This document shows positions 20,214 to 31,999 of a stretch of DNA of 53,357 bases, one piece after another (position 1 is the first letter of the stretch; each line of letters opens with the position of its first letter). The notes beneath the pieces were generated by a model. The model was given only the letters and a program-made list of their open reading frames with translations. It made no database searches and was not told where the DNA came from. The stretch comes from Gemmatimonadota bacterium. GTDB taxonomy: Bacteria; Gemmatimonadota; Gemmatimonadetes; Longimicrobiales; Gaopeijiaceae. The DNA lies in contig VGVR01000022.1 of the NCBI GenBank assembly GCA_016873995.1, forward strand, positions 1 to 53,357. The letters are read 5' to 3'. The translations under genes were made by a program, and so were the position numbers.

Positions 20214-20242
20214 TTGCAGCGTGTCCTGAGCTGGGTTAAGAT
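20214..20242 (+). promoter_or_regulatory. Candidate promoter for gltB
   Basis: TTGCAG (20214-20219) and TAAGAT (20237-20242) are spaced by exactly 17 bases in the AT-richer intergenic region before gltB, about 95 bases upstream of the start. The AAGGGG ribosome-binding site lies at about 20323-20328. Confidence 0.4.
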
Positions 20243-20338
20243 CGCATAATCAAACGAGCGCAGTGTATTTTTATTCTACCGCGCGCCCGGGTGGGCAGGT
20301 CACGTCTGTCGACGGCTAACCTCAAGGGGTGTATGTAG

Positions 20339-23300
20339 ATGCCGACATACAAGGCTGGAGCCGAGTCTCCCTTCCCGCTCTACAACCCGGCGTTCGAGCA
20401 CGACGGGTGCGGAACGGGCTTCATCGCCGACATCGCGGGGCGCCCGAGCCATCGGATCGTCCAGCTGGCCGTCGAAGCGTGCGTGCGGGTCACGCACCGC
20501 GGGGCGGTGTCCGCCGATGCTTCGTCCGGGGACGGAGCCGGAGTCACCATTCAGCTGCCACGGGAGCTGCTGGCCAAGGACGCCGCCGCGTTCGGCCTCC
20601 CGGCGACCGAGCTGCATCGCCTGGCCGTAGCCATGGTCTTCCTGCCCGTCGAGCCCTCACACCTGCGGCAGGCGCGCCTGCTCCTCGAGGACGCCGCGAC
20701 GCGCAGCCGTCTCCAGGTGCTCGGGTGGCGCGAAGTGCCGATCGACCCCTCTCGCCTCGGCGGGCTCGCGAAAGACACCCTGCCGGGCATCGAGCAGCTG
20801 CTGCTGGCGCGCCCCAAGGACGTGTCGATGGTCGAGTTCGAGCGGGCGCTCTACCTCGCGCGCAAGCGTGCGGAGGCGGCGTACCGGGAGCACGATCTCG
20901 AGGTGTACATCGTGTCGATGTCGTCGCGCACCGTCGTCTACAAGGGATTGATGGTCGCGCCGCAGCTGGAAGCGTTCTTCCCCGACCTCGCGGACGAGCG
21001 CACGGTGAGTAGCCTGGCGCTCTTCCACCAGCGCTTCGCCACGAACACGCTGCCGAACTGGAAGCTCGCGCAGCCTTTCCGCATGCTCGGGCACAACGGC
21101 GAGATCAACACGCTCGTCGGCAATCGCAACTGGATGAAGGCGCGCGAACAGGAGCTGACCTCGCCGGTCTGGGGCGACGAGCTCCCCGAGCTCCTGCCCG
21201 TGATCTGGCCGGGGGGCTCGGACAGCGCGTCGCTCGACGAAGTGCTCGAGCTTCTCGTCACCTCCGGTCGCGACGTGCTGCACGCGATCCGCATGCTGGT
21301 CCCCGACGCGTGGGAGAACGACTCCGACATGGACCCGCAGCTGAAGGCGTTCTACGAGTACCACGCCTGTTTGATCGAGCCGTGGGACGGCCCGGGCAAC
21401 CTGGCGCTCACGGACGGCGTGGTGGCCGCGGCCGCCATGGATCGCAACGGGCTCCGGCCGGCGCGCTACAAGGTCACGCGGGACGGTCTGGTGGTGTGCG
21501 GTTCCGAGGTCGGCATCGTCGGCCTCCCGCTCTCCGACGTGGTGGAGGCGGGACGCGTCGGGCCCGGCGAGATGATCGCCGTCGACACGGAGCGGCGTCA
21601 GTTCCTCCGCAACGAGGAGATCAAGCGCCGGCTCTCCCGTGCGCGTCCGTACACGCAGTGGGTCGAGGGCAACGTGCGGCGCGTCGAGACGCAGGCGGGT
21701 GCGGGTCGCCCGAGCAGCGTGGCCGAGGCCGAGCTGTCGGCACTCCAGGTACTCCACGGCTACACGCGCGAGGAGCTGAAGCTCGTCCTCACGCCCATGG
21801 CGGAGGAAGGCAAGGAGCCCACCGGCTCGATGGGCGACGACTCGCCGCCCTCGGTGCTGACCGAGCACCAGCGCCTGCTCTATACGTACTTCCGGCAGCG
21901 CTTCGCGCAGGTCACCAACCCCGCGATCGACTCGATCCGCGAGCGCATCGTCATGTCGCTCGACATGTACATCGGCACGAGCCACTGCATTCTGGAGGAG
22001 CGGCCCGAAGCGGCTCGGCTGCTCCACCTGCTGAGCCCCCTGCTCTCCGACGAGACGTTCGAGGCGATGAAGCGCTCGGGCGGCGACGATCTGACGTTCG
22101 CGACGCTCCCTGCGACGTTCCCCGCGGACTCCGGTCCCGAAGGGATGATGGACGCGCTCGACGACCTCTGTCGCGCGGCCATCGCCGCGGTCGAGCAGGG
22201 CCACTGCGGGCTGATCATCAGCGACCGCATCGTCGGCAGCCATCAGGCCCCCATACCGATGCTGTTGGCGGTGGCCTCCGTGCACCACCACCTGATTCGC
22301 ACCGGGCGCAGGATGGGCTCGAGCCTCGTCGCCGAGGCGGGTGACGCGCGCGACGTGCACCACTTCGCGGCGCTCATCGGGTTCGGTGCTTCGGCGGTCA
22401 ACCCGTACCTCGCGCTCGCCTCCGTGCGCGCGCTGGCTGCGGAGGGCGAGCTCGGCGACGTGGACGGCGACAAGGCCGTGAAGAACTTCCTGAAGGCGTC
22501 CGAGGCGGGGCTGCTCAAGATCCTGTCGAAGATGGGTATCTCCACGGTCTCGTCGTATCACTGCTCCCAAATCTTCGAGGCGCTCGGCCTCGCCGACGAG
22601 GTGATCGACTACGCATTCACCGGCACGACCTCCCGGATCGGCGGCATCGGCTTCGCGGACATCGCGAAGGACGTGGTCGAGCGGCACCAGCGCGCGTTCA
22701 CCGGCGCCGACATGGAAGCCGGCGGCTGGCACAAATACAAGAAGGGCTCGGAGTACCACGCCAACGAGCCCCCCGTGTGGCGTGCGCTGCACGCCGTGGT
22801 CGAGGGCGGCGGTGACGCCGCGTACAAGGCCTACACGGACCTCGTCTACAACCGTCCGCCCACGGCGCTGCGCGACCTGCTCCGCTATGCCTCCGACCGG
22901 AAGCCCATTCCGGTCGACCGGGTCGAGGCGACGAGCGAGATCCTGCGGCGCTTCCAGACAGGCGCCATGTCGCTCGGCGCGCTCAGCCGCGAGACGCACG
23001 AGGACATCGCGCGCGCCATGAACAAGATCGGTGGCCGCGCGAACACCGGTGAGGGCGGCGAGGATCCGCGGCGGTACTCGTACAACGGCGACCTGCGCGA
23101 CGCCAACTCGGTGATCAAGCAGGTGGCGTCGGGACGCTTCGGCGTGACGCCCGCGTATCTCGCGGGCGCCGAGATCCTGGAGATCAAGATCTCGCAGGGG
23201 TCGAAGCCGGGCGAAGGCGGCCAGCTCCCGGGTCACAAGGTGAGCCCGTACATCGCGGAGCTGCGGCACGTGCTCCCCGGCACTCCGCTCATCTCGCCCC

Positions 23301-24931
23301 CGCCCCACCACGACATCTACTCGATCGAAGATCTGGCGCAGCTCATCTACGACCTGAAGATGGCGAACCCCGACGCACGCGTGTGCGTGAAGCTGGTGGC
23401 CTCCGAAGGCGTGGGCACGATCGCCGCGGGCGTCGCGAAGGCGTACGCGGATGCCATCCAGATCAGCGGCTGCGACGGCGGCACGGGTGCCTCGCCGCTC
23501 TCGTCCGTGAAGTACGCGGGCGACCCGTGGGAGCTCGGCCTGGCGGAGACGCAGCAGACGCTGGTGCTGAACGGCCTGCGCGGCCGCGTGGAGGTCATCA
23601 CCGACGGCGGCTTGCACGCGGGGCGTGACATCGTCACCGGCGCCATGCTCGGCGCCGACCGCTTCGGCTTCGGCACCACGGCACTCATCGCGCTCGGCTG
23701 CAAGATGGCGCGCCAATGCCATCTCAACACCTGCCCCGTGGGCATCGCCACGCAGGCGGAGGAGCTGCGCAAGAAGTACTTCGGCACACCGGAGATGCTC
23801 ATCACGTTCCTCACGCACGTGGCGGAAGAGGTGCGGCAGATTCTCGCCGAGCTCGGCTACGAGCGTCTCGAGGACATCATCGGGCGCGCGGACCTGCTCG
23901 AGCAGATACCGGCGATCGATACCGCCCGTTGGCGCGGCATCGACCTGACGAGCATGATCACGCCGGCGCCCGGCTCGCCCAAGCACTGCGTGCAGCAGCA
24001 CAACGACCGTCCGGACAAGGACGACTCGCTCGACGACCGCATCATCGCGGAGCTGGGCGACGCGCTCGAGACTGGCAGGCCCTTCAAGGGCTCGTACGCC
24101 ATCGAGAACACCGACCGCACCGTGGGCGGCCGCATCTCCGTACGTGCCTCGCGGACGCACGCCGATGCGGGTCTGCCACCGCACACCATCGATCTGACGT
24201 TCACCGGCTCGGCGGGCCAGACGTTCGGCGGTTGGCTGCTCGACGGCGTGCACCTCACGCTCATCGGCGAAGCCAACGACTACGTCGGCAAGGGTATGCA
24301 CGGCGGCGAGATCGTCATTCGACCGCCGCAGGACGCGGGCTTCCGTGCTTCGGACTCCACGCTCGCGGGCAACACCGTTCTCTATGGCGCGACCGGCGGG
24401 AGCCTATTCCTGTCCGGGCGCGCGGGCGAGCGCTTCGCCGTGCGTAACTCGGGCGCCGTCGCGGTGGTGGAGGGCGTGGGCGACCACGGCTGCGAGTACA
24501 TGACCGCGGGCATGGTTGCCGTGCTCGGATGCGCCGGACGCAACTTCGGCGCGGGCATGTCGGGAGGCGTGGCGTTCGTGCTCGACCAGGAAGGCACGTT
24601 CCCCGATCGCCTCAACCGCGAGCTCGTGAGCGCCGACCGCCTGACCGACCCGACCGAGATCCAGACGCTCAAGTCCCTCGTCGAGCGGCACCTCGAGCTG
24701 ACCGGCTCCGAGCGCGCGAAGGAGCTACTCGGCAACTGGAGCGCTCACGTCGCGCTCTTCTGGAAGGTGTCGCCGAAACTGGGACCGGGGGGCGTCGGCG
24801 CCACGACGTCGGACGCGACGGCCACCTCCGAGTCAGTCGACACGGCCGTGGGCCTACCGCAGGGTATGCGCCCGCGCGTGCGTCGCCACGATGGCGGTGA
24901 CGGCGGCCTGCAGGCACCGCCGCCGGCGTAG
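20339..24931 (+). CDS. gltB: Glutamate synthase large subunit
   Basis: The 1530-residue enzyme transfers the glutamine amide to 2-oxoglutarate. The class II amidotransferase domain begins at Cys24 (HDGCGTGFIADI) after a 23-residue propeptide, and LFHQRFATNTLPNWKLAQPFR and GHNGEINTL follow. The central and FMN synthase domains include SLGALSRETHEDIA, NTGEGGEDPRRY and KISQGSKPGEGGQLPG. The 3Fe-4S motif is CKMARQCHLNTC. The C-terminal glycine-rich GXGXG domain is complete, followed by a low-complexity tail. An AAGGGG ribosome site precedes the ATG. No gltD is adjacent, so the electron donor is unclear: the small subunit may lie elsewhere or ferredoxin may serve. Confidence 0.96.
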   Translation: MPTYKAGAESPFPLYNPAFEHDGCGTGFIADIAGRPSHRIVQLAVEACVRVTHRGAVSADASSGDGAGVTIQLPRELLAKDAAAFGLPATELHRLAVAMVFLPVEPSHLRQARLLLEDAATRSRLQVLGWREVPIDPSRLGGLAKDTLPGIEQLLLARPKDVSMVEFERALYLARKRAEAAYREHDLEVYIVSMSSRTVVYKGLMVAPQLEAFFPDLADERTVSSLALFHQRFATNTLPNWKLAQPFRMLGHNGEINTLVGNRNWMKAREQELTSPVWGDELPELLPVIWPGGSDSASLDEVLELLVTSGRDVLHAIRMLVPDAWENDSDMDPQLKAFYEYHACLIEPWDGPGNLALTDGVVAAAAMDRNGLRPARYKVTRDGLVVCGSEVGIVGLPLSDVVEAGRVGPGEMIAVDTERRQFLRNEEIKRRLSRARPYTQWVEGNVRRVETQAGAGRPSSVAEAELSALQVLHGYTREELKLVLTPMAEEGKEPTGSMGDDSPPSVLTEHQRLLYTYFRQRFAQVTNPAIDSIRERIVMSLDMYIGTSHCILEERPEAARLLHLLSPLLSDETFEAMKRSGGDDLTFATLPATFPADSGPEGMMDALDDLCRAAIAAVEQGHCGLIISDRIVGSHQAPIPMLLAVASVHHHLIRTGRRMGSSLVAEAGDARDVHHFAALIGFGASAVNPYLALASVRALAAEGELGDVDGDKAVKNFLKASEAGLLKILSKMGISTVSSYHCSQIFEALGLADEVIDYAFTGTTSRIGGIGFADIAKDVVERHQRAFTGADMEAGGWHKYKKGSEYHANEPPVWRALHAVVEGGGDAAYKAYTDLVYNRPPTALRDLLRYASDRKPIPVDRVEATSEILRRFQTGAMSLGALSRETHEDIARAMNKIGGRANTGEGGEDPRRYSYNGDLRDANSVIKQVASGRFGVTPAYLAGAEILEIKISQGSKPGEGGQLPGHKVSPYIAELRHVLPGTPLISPPPHHDIYSIEDLAQLIYDLKMANPDARVCVKLVASEGVGTIAAGVAKAYADAIQISGCDGGTGASPLSSVKYAGDPWELGLAETQQTLVLNGLRGRVEVITDGGLHAGRDIVTGAMLGADRFGFGTTALIALGCKMARQCHLNTCPVGIATQAEELRKKYFGTPEMLITFLTHVAEEVRQILAELGYERLEDIIGRADLLEQIPAIDTARWRGIDLTSMITPAPGSPKHCVQQHNDRPDKDDSLDDRIIAELGDALETGRPFKGSYAIENTDRTVGGRISVRASRTHADAGLPPHTIDLTFTGSAGQTFGGWLLDGVHLTLIGEANDYVGKGMHGGEIVIRPPQDAGFRASDSTLAGNTVLYGATGGSLFLSGRAGERFAVRNSGAVAVVEGVGDHGCEYMTAGMVAVLGCAGRNFGAGMSGGVAFVLDQEGTFPDRLNRELVSADRLTDPTEIQTLKSLVERHLELTGSERAKELLGNWSAHVALFWKVSPKLGPGGVGATTSDATATSESVDTAVGLPQGMRPRVRRHDGGDGGLQAPPPA

Positions 24932-24973
24932 CGCGACGGATCGAGAGGTCGGCCCGAGCGTGAGTCGGCGCCC

Positions 24974-25552
24974 GTGAGGGCGTGGGTCGAGGAGCGGGTG
25001 CGCGGCAAGGTGTGGTGGGTCCGCGCGCCCGCCCTCCTCGTCCTGCTCTGGATCCTGCGCGGATGCCTGGGCGACGCCGAGCACACGTCGATCTTCGACG
25101 GCGTGAACCTGGCGTTCCATGAGATGGGGCACGCCGCGTTCTCCTGGCTGGGCGTCCGCATACTCACCGTGGCGGGCGGGACCATCTTCCAACTCGGCAT
25201 TCCGCTCGCGGCGGGCGCGTACCTCCTGCACAAGCAACGCGACCCGTTCGGTGCGGCGGTGTGCCTGTTCTGGCTCGGGACTGCGCTCTTCAGCGCGGGC
25301 GTCTATGCCGCGGACGCGCGGGCACAGGCGCTTCCGCTCGTGTCACCGTTCGGCCCGGTCGACTCGGACAGCCACGACTGGACCGTCATGCTGATGAAGT
25401 ACGGGATGCTCTCGCGCGATCAGGAGATCGGCGCGGCGCTACGGGCCTCAGGCGTGGTCGCCATGGTGGCGGCGCTGGCGGGCGGGGCTTGGGTGCTGCG
25501 GGTGATGGCGGGGGCGTCCAGCCCACCAAACGAAACCCCCGGCCGCCGTTAG
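24974..25552 (+). CDS. Integral membrane protein with HEMGH zinc-protease motif
   Basis: The 192-residue protein has about four hydrophobic segments (about 17-30, 66-84, 92-110 and 157-178). An HEMGH motif at 49-53 is followed by an SDSHDW segment (about 131-136) that could supply a further ligand, as in intramembrane M50-like proteases. It starts with GTG 42 bases after gltB and is probably cotranscribed with it. Its TAG stop lies in the loop of the hairpin at 25536-25563. The function is unknown; a membrane-embedded metalloprotease is the best reading. Confidence 0.65.
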   Translation: MRAWVEERVRGKVWWVRAPALLVLLWILRGCLGDAEHTSIFDGVNLAFHEMGHAAFSWLGVRILTVAGGTIFQLGIPLAAGAYLLHKQRDPFGAAVCLFWLGTALFSAGVYAADARAQALPLVSPFGPVDSDSHDWTVMLMKYGMLSRDQEIGAALRASGVVAMVAALAGGAWVLRVMAGASSPPNETPGRR

Positions 25553-25563
25553 GCGGCCGGGGG
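25525..25563 (-). terminator. Hairpin terminator between convergent genes
   Basis: A perfect twelve-base GC stem (25536-25547 with 25552-25563) has a GTTA loop. Reading on the minus strand it is followed by TTTCGTTT, so it best fits termination of the secreted-protein gene ending at 25593. It may also act on the plus-strand gene, whose stop codon is in the loop, although no T-tract follows in that direction. Confidence 0.7.
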
Positions 25564-25592
25564 GAGGACCCGGTGGGGTGCTAGGGTCGCGC

Positions 25593-26682
25593 TCAGGGCA
25601 GCTGCGCGGCGGTGAACGACAGGATGCTGGTCCCGTAACAACTGGTGTTGCCGCCCGCGAAGTTCTCCACGTTTAGGTACAACGTATTGGCGCCCGCCGT
25701 TACTGCCTGCACACGCGACACGCCGAACGGGATCTGGCCGATGGCGCTGCCCTGGAAGAACGCGCTCGGGCCGAAGGACCAGCGCTCGGTGGCGCTCGTT
25801 CCCCAGATCACGGCGATCTGAGCGCCCGCCGCGGTGACGTTGCAATACCCGCTCGCGTTCACCCACACGGTTCCGGCGCTCGGCGCGGTGAACGTGATGC
25901 TCTGGATGTTGTTGATCGTGTTGGCCGTCGCGCTGATGCTGCTTCCGCTGAACGACGCGGCCTTCCAGTTCGTCACGGCCCCGTTGGCGATCTTGGCTGC
26001 TGTCACGGACCCGTTGGCCAGATCGACTGCACCGATGCTTCCGTCCAAGATCTCAGTGCTCCCCACGGCCTGCGCGGCGAGCTTGGAACCCGTGATCGTC
26101 GTGTTGGCGATGTCGGCAGCCACGATCCAGAATGGACTGGTCGTCGAACATGACTCGGTTCACCCAGACGATGCTGGTGCGGTGGTCGCGCGGGGAGCTC
26201 TCGGAGGACCAGACCGGGTGGAACTCCCACGTCTCACCGGGCCCGCGGTCCACCAGGACCGTGGCCGACAGCTGGTCGATGAAGTCGCCCCATAGGTTGA
26301 ACACCAACGCCCGCACCTCCACCGCACGGACACCCGCCAGGGAACGGAGGTACAGGTCGCCCGCGAAGCCGCTGATGTCGGCCTTCACACCGCTCCCCTG
26401 GGAGAAGACGACCCCGAACGTCGAATCCTGGACCAGGATCCAGCGGTTGCGGACGTCGAAAGGAGGGCTCGGGCGGTAGAAGAACTCCCGTGGCGCGGCG
26501 AGCGGCGGGCCCTCGGCCTCGATGATCAACCCCGTCCCCTCCCGACCCACCACACGGGCGGGGATGTCGCTCCCGGGAAAGCGGAAGTCCTGCGCGGACG
26601 ACGGGCTCGGCACCAGCAGCACCGTGGCCACGAGGGCGACGACTGCCGGGCACACGCCCGCCGAGGTTCTGTGTTTCTGCAT
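25593..26682 (-). pseudogene. Secreted repeat protein, split by a frameshift near 26125-26140
   Basis: From the ATG at 26682 a signal peptide (MQKHRTSAGV... ending near SSAQ) leads into a beta-rich region (RFPGSDIPARVVG, FGVVFSQGSGVKADISGFAGDLYLR, IVWVNRVMFDDQ). The frame then continues into unrelated residues and stops near 26053. In the next frame coding resumes as SPFWIVAADIANTTITG. It then has short repeats of the type LANGSVTAAKIANGAVT and a beta-rich C-terminal domain ending in TSILSFTAAQLP. A one-base indel at about 26125-26140 would rejoin the parts to about 362 residues. The repeats resemble those of surface or fibre proteins. It could be a sequencing error or a real lesion. Confidence 0.7.
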
Positions 26683-26792
26683 GGATCCAACTTGCCGCGC
26701 GTGCAGGGGTTTCGCCAAGAGCCATGCGGGCGTGCACCGGCCTGGGTCGACTAGCCACGGATCGGCCGCGCCAGGCGACGGGTATCCGACCC

Positions 26793-27284
26793 ATGATCCG
26801 CGCGCGCCCCTTCATCCTCCTCGCATTGGCGTTGACGCTAGGCGCGTGCGAAGCAGGGGAGACTCCGCTGGCCCCCCTGCCGCCGGAGCCATCGAACTCG
26901 GATCCCAGCCTGACCGGCACGTTTCACGGCATCTTCAACGGACTCTACGGGGGCGAAGTGATGCTGGCGGCAAACGTGCAGTTCGCACTCGCGGAGTCAG
27001 GCGGGGCCGTCGTGGGGGCGTTCGGGATCCAGGGGATCCTCGATGACGGCGTGACTCGCTCCAACGTGGCAGGCACAGGCACCCTCTCCGGCACCGTGGC
27101 GGTCGGCGACGTCGCCGCGGTGAGCCTGACGGCCGCGTCCGACCTCTGCTTGCACAGCTCGGCGTTCACCGGCGCCTACCACCGTCGAACCGGCGTGCTC
27201 GGCGTGGACGGTGTGGTCCACGTGTTCGACCAGTTCTGTCGGGTCGTTGCGGTCTACCCCGTCTCGATGGCGATGCGAAGGTAG
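26793..27284 (+). CDS. Small putative lipoprotein
   Basis: The 163-residue protein begins MIRARPFILLALALTLGAC, a type II signal peptide with lipobox LGAC and lipidation at C19. The mature part has a proline-rich linker followed by a beta-rich domain with GTFHGIFNGLYGGEV and TGTLSGTVAVGDVAAVSLT. I do not recognise the domain. The ATG at 26793 was chosen over a longer frame because the lipoprotein signal begins there. It is transcribed away from the frameshifted secreted-protein gene and ends just before the CAU tRNA on the opposite strand. Confidence 0.65.
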   Translation: MIRARPFILLALALTLGACEAGETPLAPLPPEPSNSDPSLTGTFHGIFNGLYGGEVMLAANVQFALAESGGAVVGAFGIQGILDDGVTRSNVAGTGTLSGTVAVGDVAAVSLTAASDLCLHSSAFTGAYHRRTGVLGVDGVVHVFDQFCRVVAVYPVSMAMRR

Positions 27285-27298
27285 ATGGGTCTGGCGAG

Positions 27299-27371
27299 TG
27301 CCGGAGGCCGGATTCGAACCGGCGACCCGCGGCTTATGAGTCCGCTGCTCTACCACCTGAGCTACCCCGGC
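27299..27371 (-). tRNA. tRNA with CAU anticodon (elongator Met or Ile2)
   Basis: The minus strand folds into a cloverleaf with acceptor GCCGGGG/CTCCGGC (one G-U pair), D arm GCTC/GAGC, anticodon loop CTCATAA and T arm GCCGG/CCGGC around TTCGAAT. The discriminator is A and no CCA is encoded. The G1-C72 pair argues against initiator tRNA. The top pair of the anticodon stem next to the loop is an A-G mismatch. CAU can mean elongator Met, or Ile2 after lysidine modification by TilS; the sequence alone does not decide. Confidence 0.9.
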
Positions 27372-27731
27372 GGGGGCGGACAAACTCACGCCGTGCCGGC
27401 GGCGGTGTCAACCAGCGCCGAGGCTCACGACGCGGCGACCGACGTTCACGGCACGGGCGACGGCCTTCATGCGTGTCGCTTCCGCCCGGAAGAAGCTCAC
27501 GCCCCGTGGAGGTCGTCACTCACGTTGAGCGCGGCAAACAAGCGGTAGGGTCGCGGCGAATGGTGACATTCGGGGCCCTCCTCAGGAGATCGATGTGCGC
27601 AATGTATCGGCCATAGGGGCCGGCTGACGAAGCCGGCGCTGGCCGAGTGCCTCGCCCGCTTGCGTCCGGTTCCCATGTAGGCGACGCTTAGGCCGGATGG
27701 GGTGGGCATCCCCGAGCATTGAGGGCGGTGC
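27372..27731. other. 360-base region without a recognisable gene
   Basis: No frame here has protein-like composition. The plus-strand side next to the SPFH gene has a GCCGGCT/AGCCGGC hairpin near 27619-27637 and a GGATG/CATCC hairpin near 27694-27711, which could be leader structure. I see no tRNA, riboswitch or clear promoter. Confidence 0.4.
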
Positions 27732-28649
27732 ATGGACCCGGCGGCGATTCTCATCGCGGCCGCCTCCCTCGGGGGGATCGGCCTCCTCACCAGCCTGCGC
27801 GTGCTCTTCGAGTACGAGCGCGGAGTCGTCTTCCGGCTCGGCAAGCTGACGCGGGCGAAGGGACCCGGACTGATCTTCCTGGTGCCGTTCGGCATCGAGC
27901 GCATGCGCAAGATGGATCTGCGTGTGGTCGCACTGGACGTCGCACCCCAGGACACGATCACGAAGGACAATGTCAGCGTGCGCGTGAACGCGGTGGTCTA
28001 CTTCCGCGTGGCCGACCCCACCAGGGCCGTCATCGAGATCGAGGACTACTACTTCGCCACCAGCCAGCTCGCGCAGACCACGCTCCGCTCCGTCATCGGG
28101 CAGTCGGAGCTCGATCAGCTGCTCGCGGAGCGCAAGCGCATCAACGAGACGGTGCGCACGATCATCGACGAGGGCACGGACAGGTGGGGCATCGAGGTGA
28201 CCGCCGTCGAGATCAAGGACATCGACCTCCCCGCCGAGATGAAGCGCGCGATGGCCAAGCAAGCCGAGGCGGAGCGAGAGCGCCGCGCGAAGATCATCGC
28301 CGCGGAGGGCGAGTACCAGGCTTCGACGAAGCTCGTCGCGGCCGCCGAGATCATGCAGCAGTTCCCCGGCTCCATGCAGCTGCGCTTCCTACAGACGGTC
28401 GTCGAGATCGCAGCCGAGAACAACTCGACCACGCTCTTCCCCATACCGGTCGAGCTCTTCCGGCACATGGTCGGCCCGGGCCAGCCCGCGAGCGAGGAAG
28501 CCAAAGCGCTCGCCCTGAAGGCAGCGGCGGAGTCGATGCTCGAGGCGCTCCCCTCAGGAGCCGACCGGGAGACTTTGGAGGGCGCTGCGAAGAAGATGCT
28601 GGGCCTGGGGGCCACCCGAGCGAAGGAACCGGCGGACGCAGAGGGCTGA
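27732..28649 (+). CDS. SPFH/stomatin-like membrane protein (slipin type)
   Basis: The 305-residue protein has one N-terminal transmembrane segment (about 5-25) followed by an SPFH/band 7 domain ([71 protein letters not shown]). A charged coiled coil (about 165-200) and an oligomerisation tail follow. Such proteins assemble into membrane microdomain scaffolds and often partner with NfeD proteases. No nfeD is adjacent, which is slightly unusual for this subgroup. It converges on ftsB with 24 bases between stop codons. Confidence 0.92.
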   Translation: MDPAAILIAAASLGGIGLLTSLRVLFEYERGVVFRLGKLTRAKGPGLIFLVPFGIERMRKMDLRVVALDVAPQDTITKDNVSVRVNAVVYFRVADPTRAVIEIEDYYFATSQLAQTTLRSVIGQSELDQLLAERKRINETVRTIIDEGTDRWGIEVTAVEIKDIDLPAEMKRAMAKQAEAERERRAKIIAAEGEYQASTKLVAAAEIMQQFPGSMQLRFLQTVVEIAAENNSTTLFPIPVELFRHMVGPGQPASEEAKALALKAAAESMLEALPSGADRETLEGAAKKMLGLGATRAKEPADAEG

Positions 28650-28673
28650 GCGGCCCCCTCGGCGACGCGCCAG

Positions 28674-31000
<2,327 letters not shown>

Positions 31001-31004
<4 letters not shown>

Positions 31005-31996
31005 CGCCGTTCGCTGCCCCAGTGGTCGAAGCCGCCGCGCTCGAGCCTCCGCACCGACCCGTCCCGCTCACGGAGCCAAACGCCCTCGCCCGCGCTGACC
31101 CGCCCCACGCGCGTGAGGCGAAGGCCGTGCTGGCGCGCGAAGTACGCGGGATCGACCGCGCCCGGATCGGTCACGAAGCAAAGCTCGTAGTCCTCGCCGC
31201 CGTGCAGCGCGGCATCCAGCGCGGCGTCGGCTCCGAGTGCCTCGACCGCGGCGGGCGCAATCGGGATCGAGTCCGCGTCGAGGGTGATGCGCACCCCGGA
31301 CGCCGCGGCGATGTGGCCGGCGTCGCCTGCGAGGCCGTCCGAGATATCGATGAGCGCGTCCACCAGCTCGTGGTCGACCAGGCAGCATGCCTCCTCGATG
31401 CGCGGGCGCGGACGGGCGAAAGCCTCACGCAGCGCCGCCGGCGGCTCGCGTCCTGATTCCCACAGGCGCACGGCGGCTGCGCTGGCACCCAGGGCACCCG
31501 TGACCCAGACGTCGTCCTCGGCTTCCGCGCCGTCGCGCAGCACCGGCCAGGCGGCTCGCCCGAGCGCGACCACGTCCAGCACGAGCGGCCCCGGGGAGCG
31601 CGACAGGTCGCCCCCGATCACCTGCGCGCCGATGGACTCGGCGCTCTCGCGCACGCCCGCGTGCACTGCTTCCACGTCGACCGCCCCACCTCGCGGGGCC
31701 GCGAGCGACACGAGCACGGCGACCGGACTCGCCGCCATCGCCGCGATGTCCGAGAGCGCCCCCGCGGCGGCCCGGTAGCCGATCTCGCGGTCCGACAGCC
31801 AGGCGCGGCGGAAGTGCACGTCTTCGACCGACATGTCGGTGGTGACGACCCACCCGCCCTCCAGCACGGCCGCGTCGTCCCCCGGGCCGACGCGCACTTC
31901 GGGGGGGAGCGGCGCCTCCGAGCCGAGAAAGCGGCGGATGAGGTCGAACTCCGCGCCCGGCCCGAGGGCGATGCGACGCCGGCTCGTCGGGCTCAT
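31001..31996 (-). CDS. thiL: Thiamine-monophosphate kinase
   Basis: The 331-residue enzyme phosphorylates thiamine monophosphate to the active cofactor with ATP. It has the PurM-like fold motifs GPGDDAAVL, VTTDMSVEDVHFR, ALSDIAAMAASPVAVLVS, GGDLSRSPG, DISDGLAGDAGHIA and LHGGEDYELCF. It starts three bases after nnr and is coupled to plsC. No other thiamine genes are in the window and no TPP riboswitch is seen. Confidence 0.95.
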
Positions 31997-31999
31997 GCG

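Noticed and set aside
20657..24301. Very long minus-strand frame opposite gltB
   Set aside because: It lacks any domain and mirrors the GltB codons; gltB motifs are unmistakable.
26997..27389. Minus-strand frame with GVAQVVEQRTHKPRVAGSNP
   Set aside because: It is the translated sense strand of the CAU tRNA plus antisense of the lipoprotein gene.
27285..27548. Plus-strand frame with GGRIRTGDPRLMSPLLYHLS
   Set aside because: It is the antisense translation of the CAU tRNA, a common annotation artefact.
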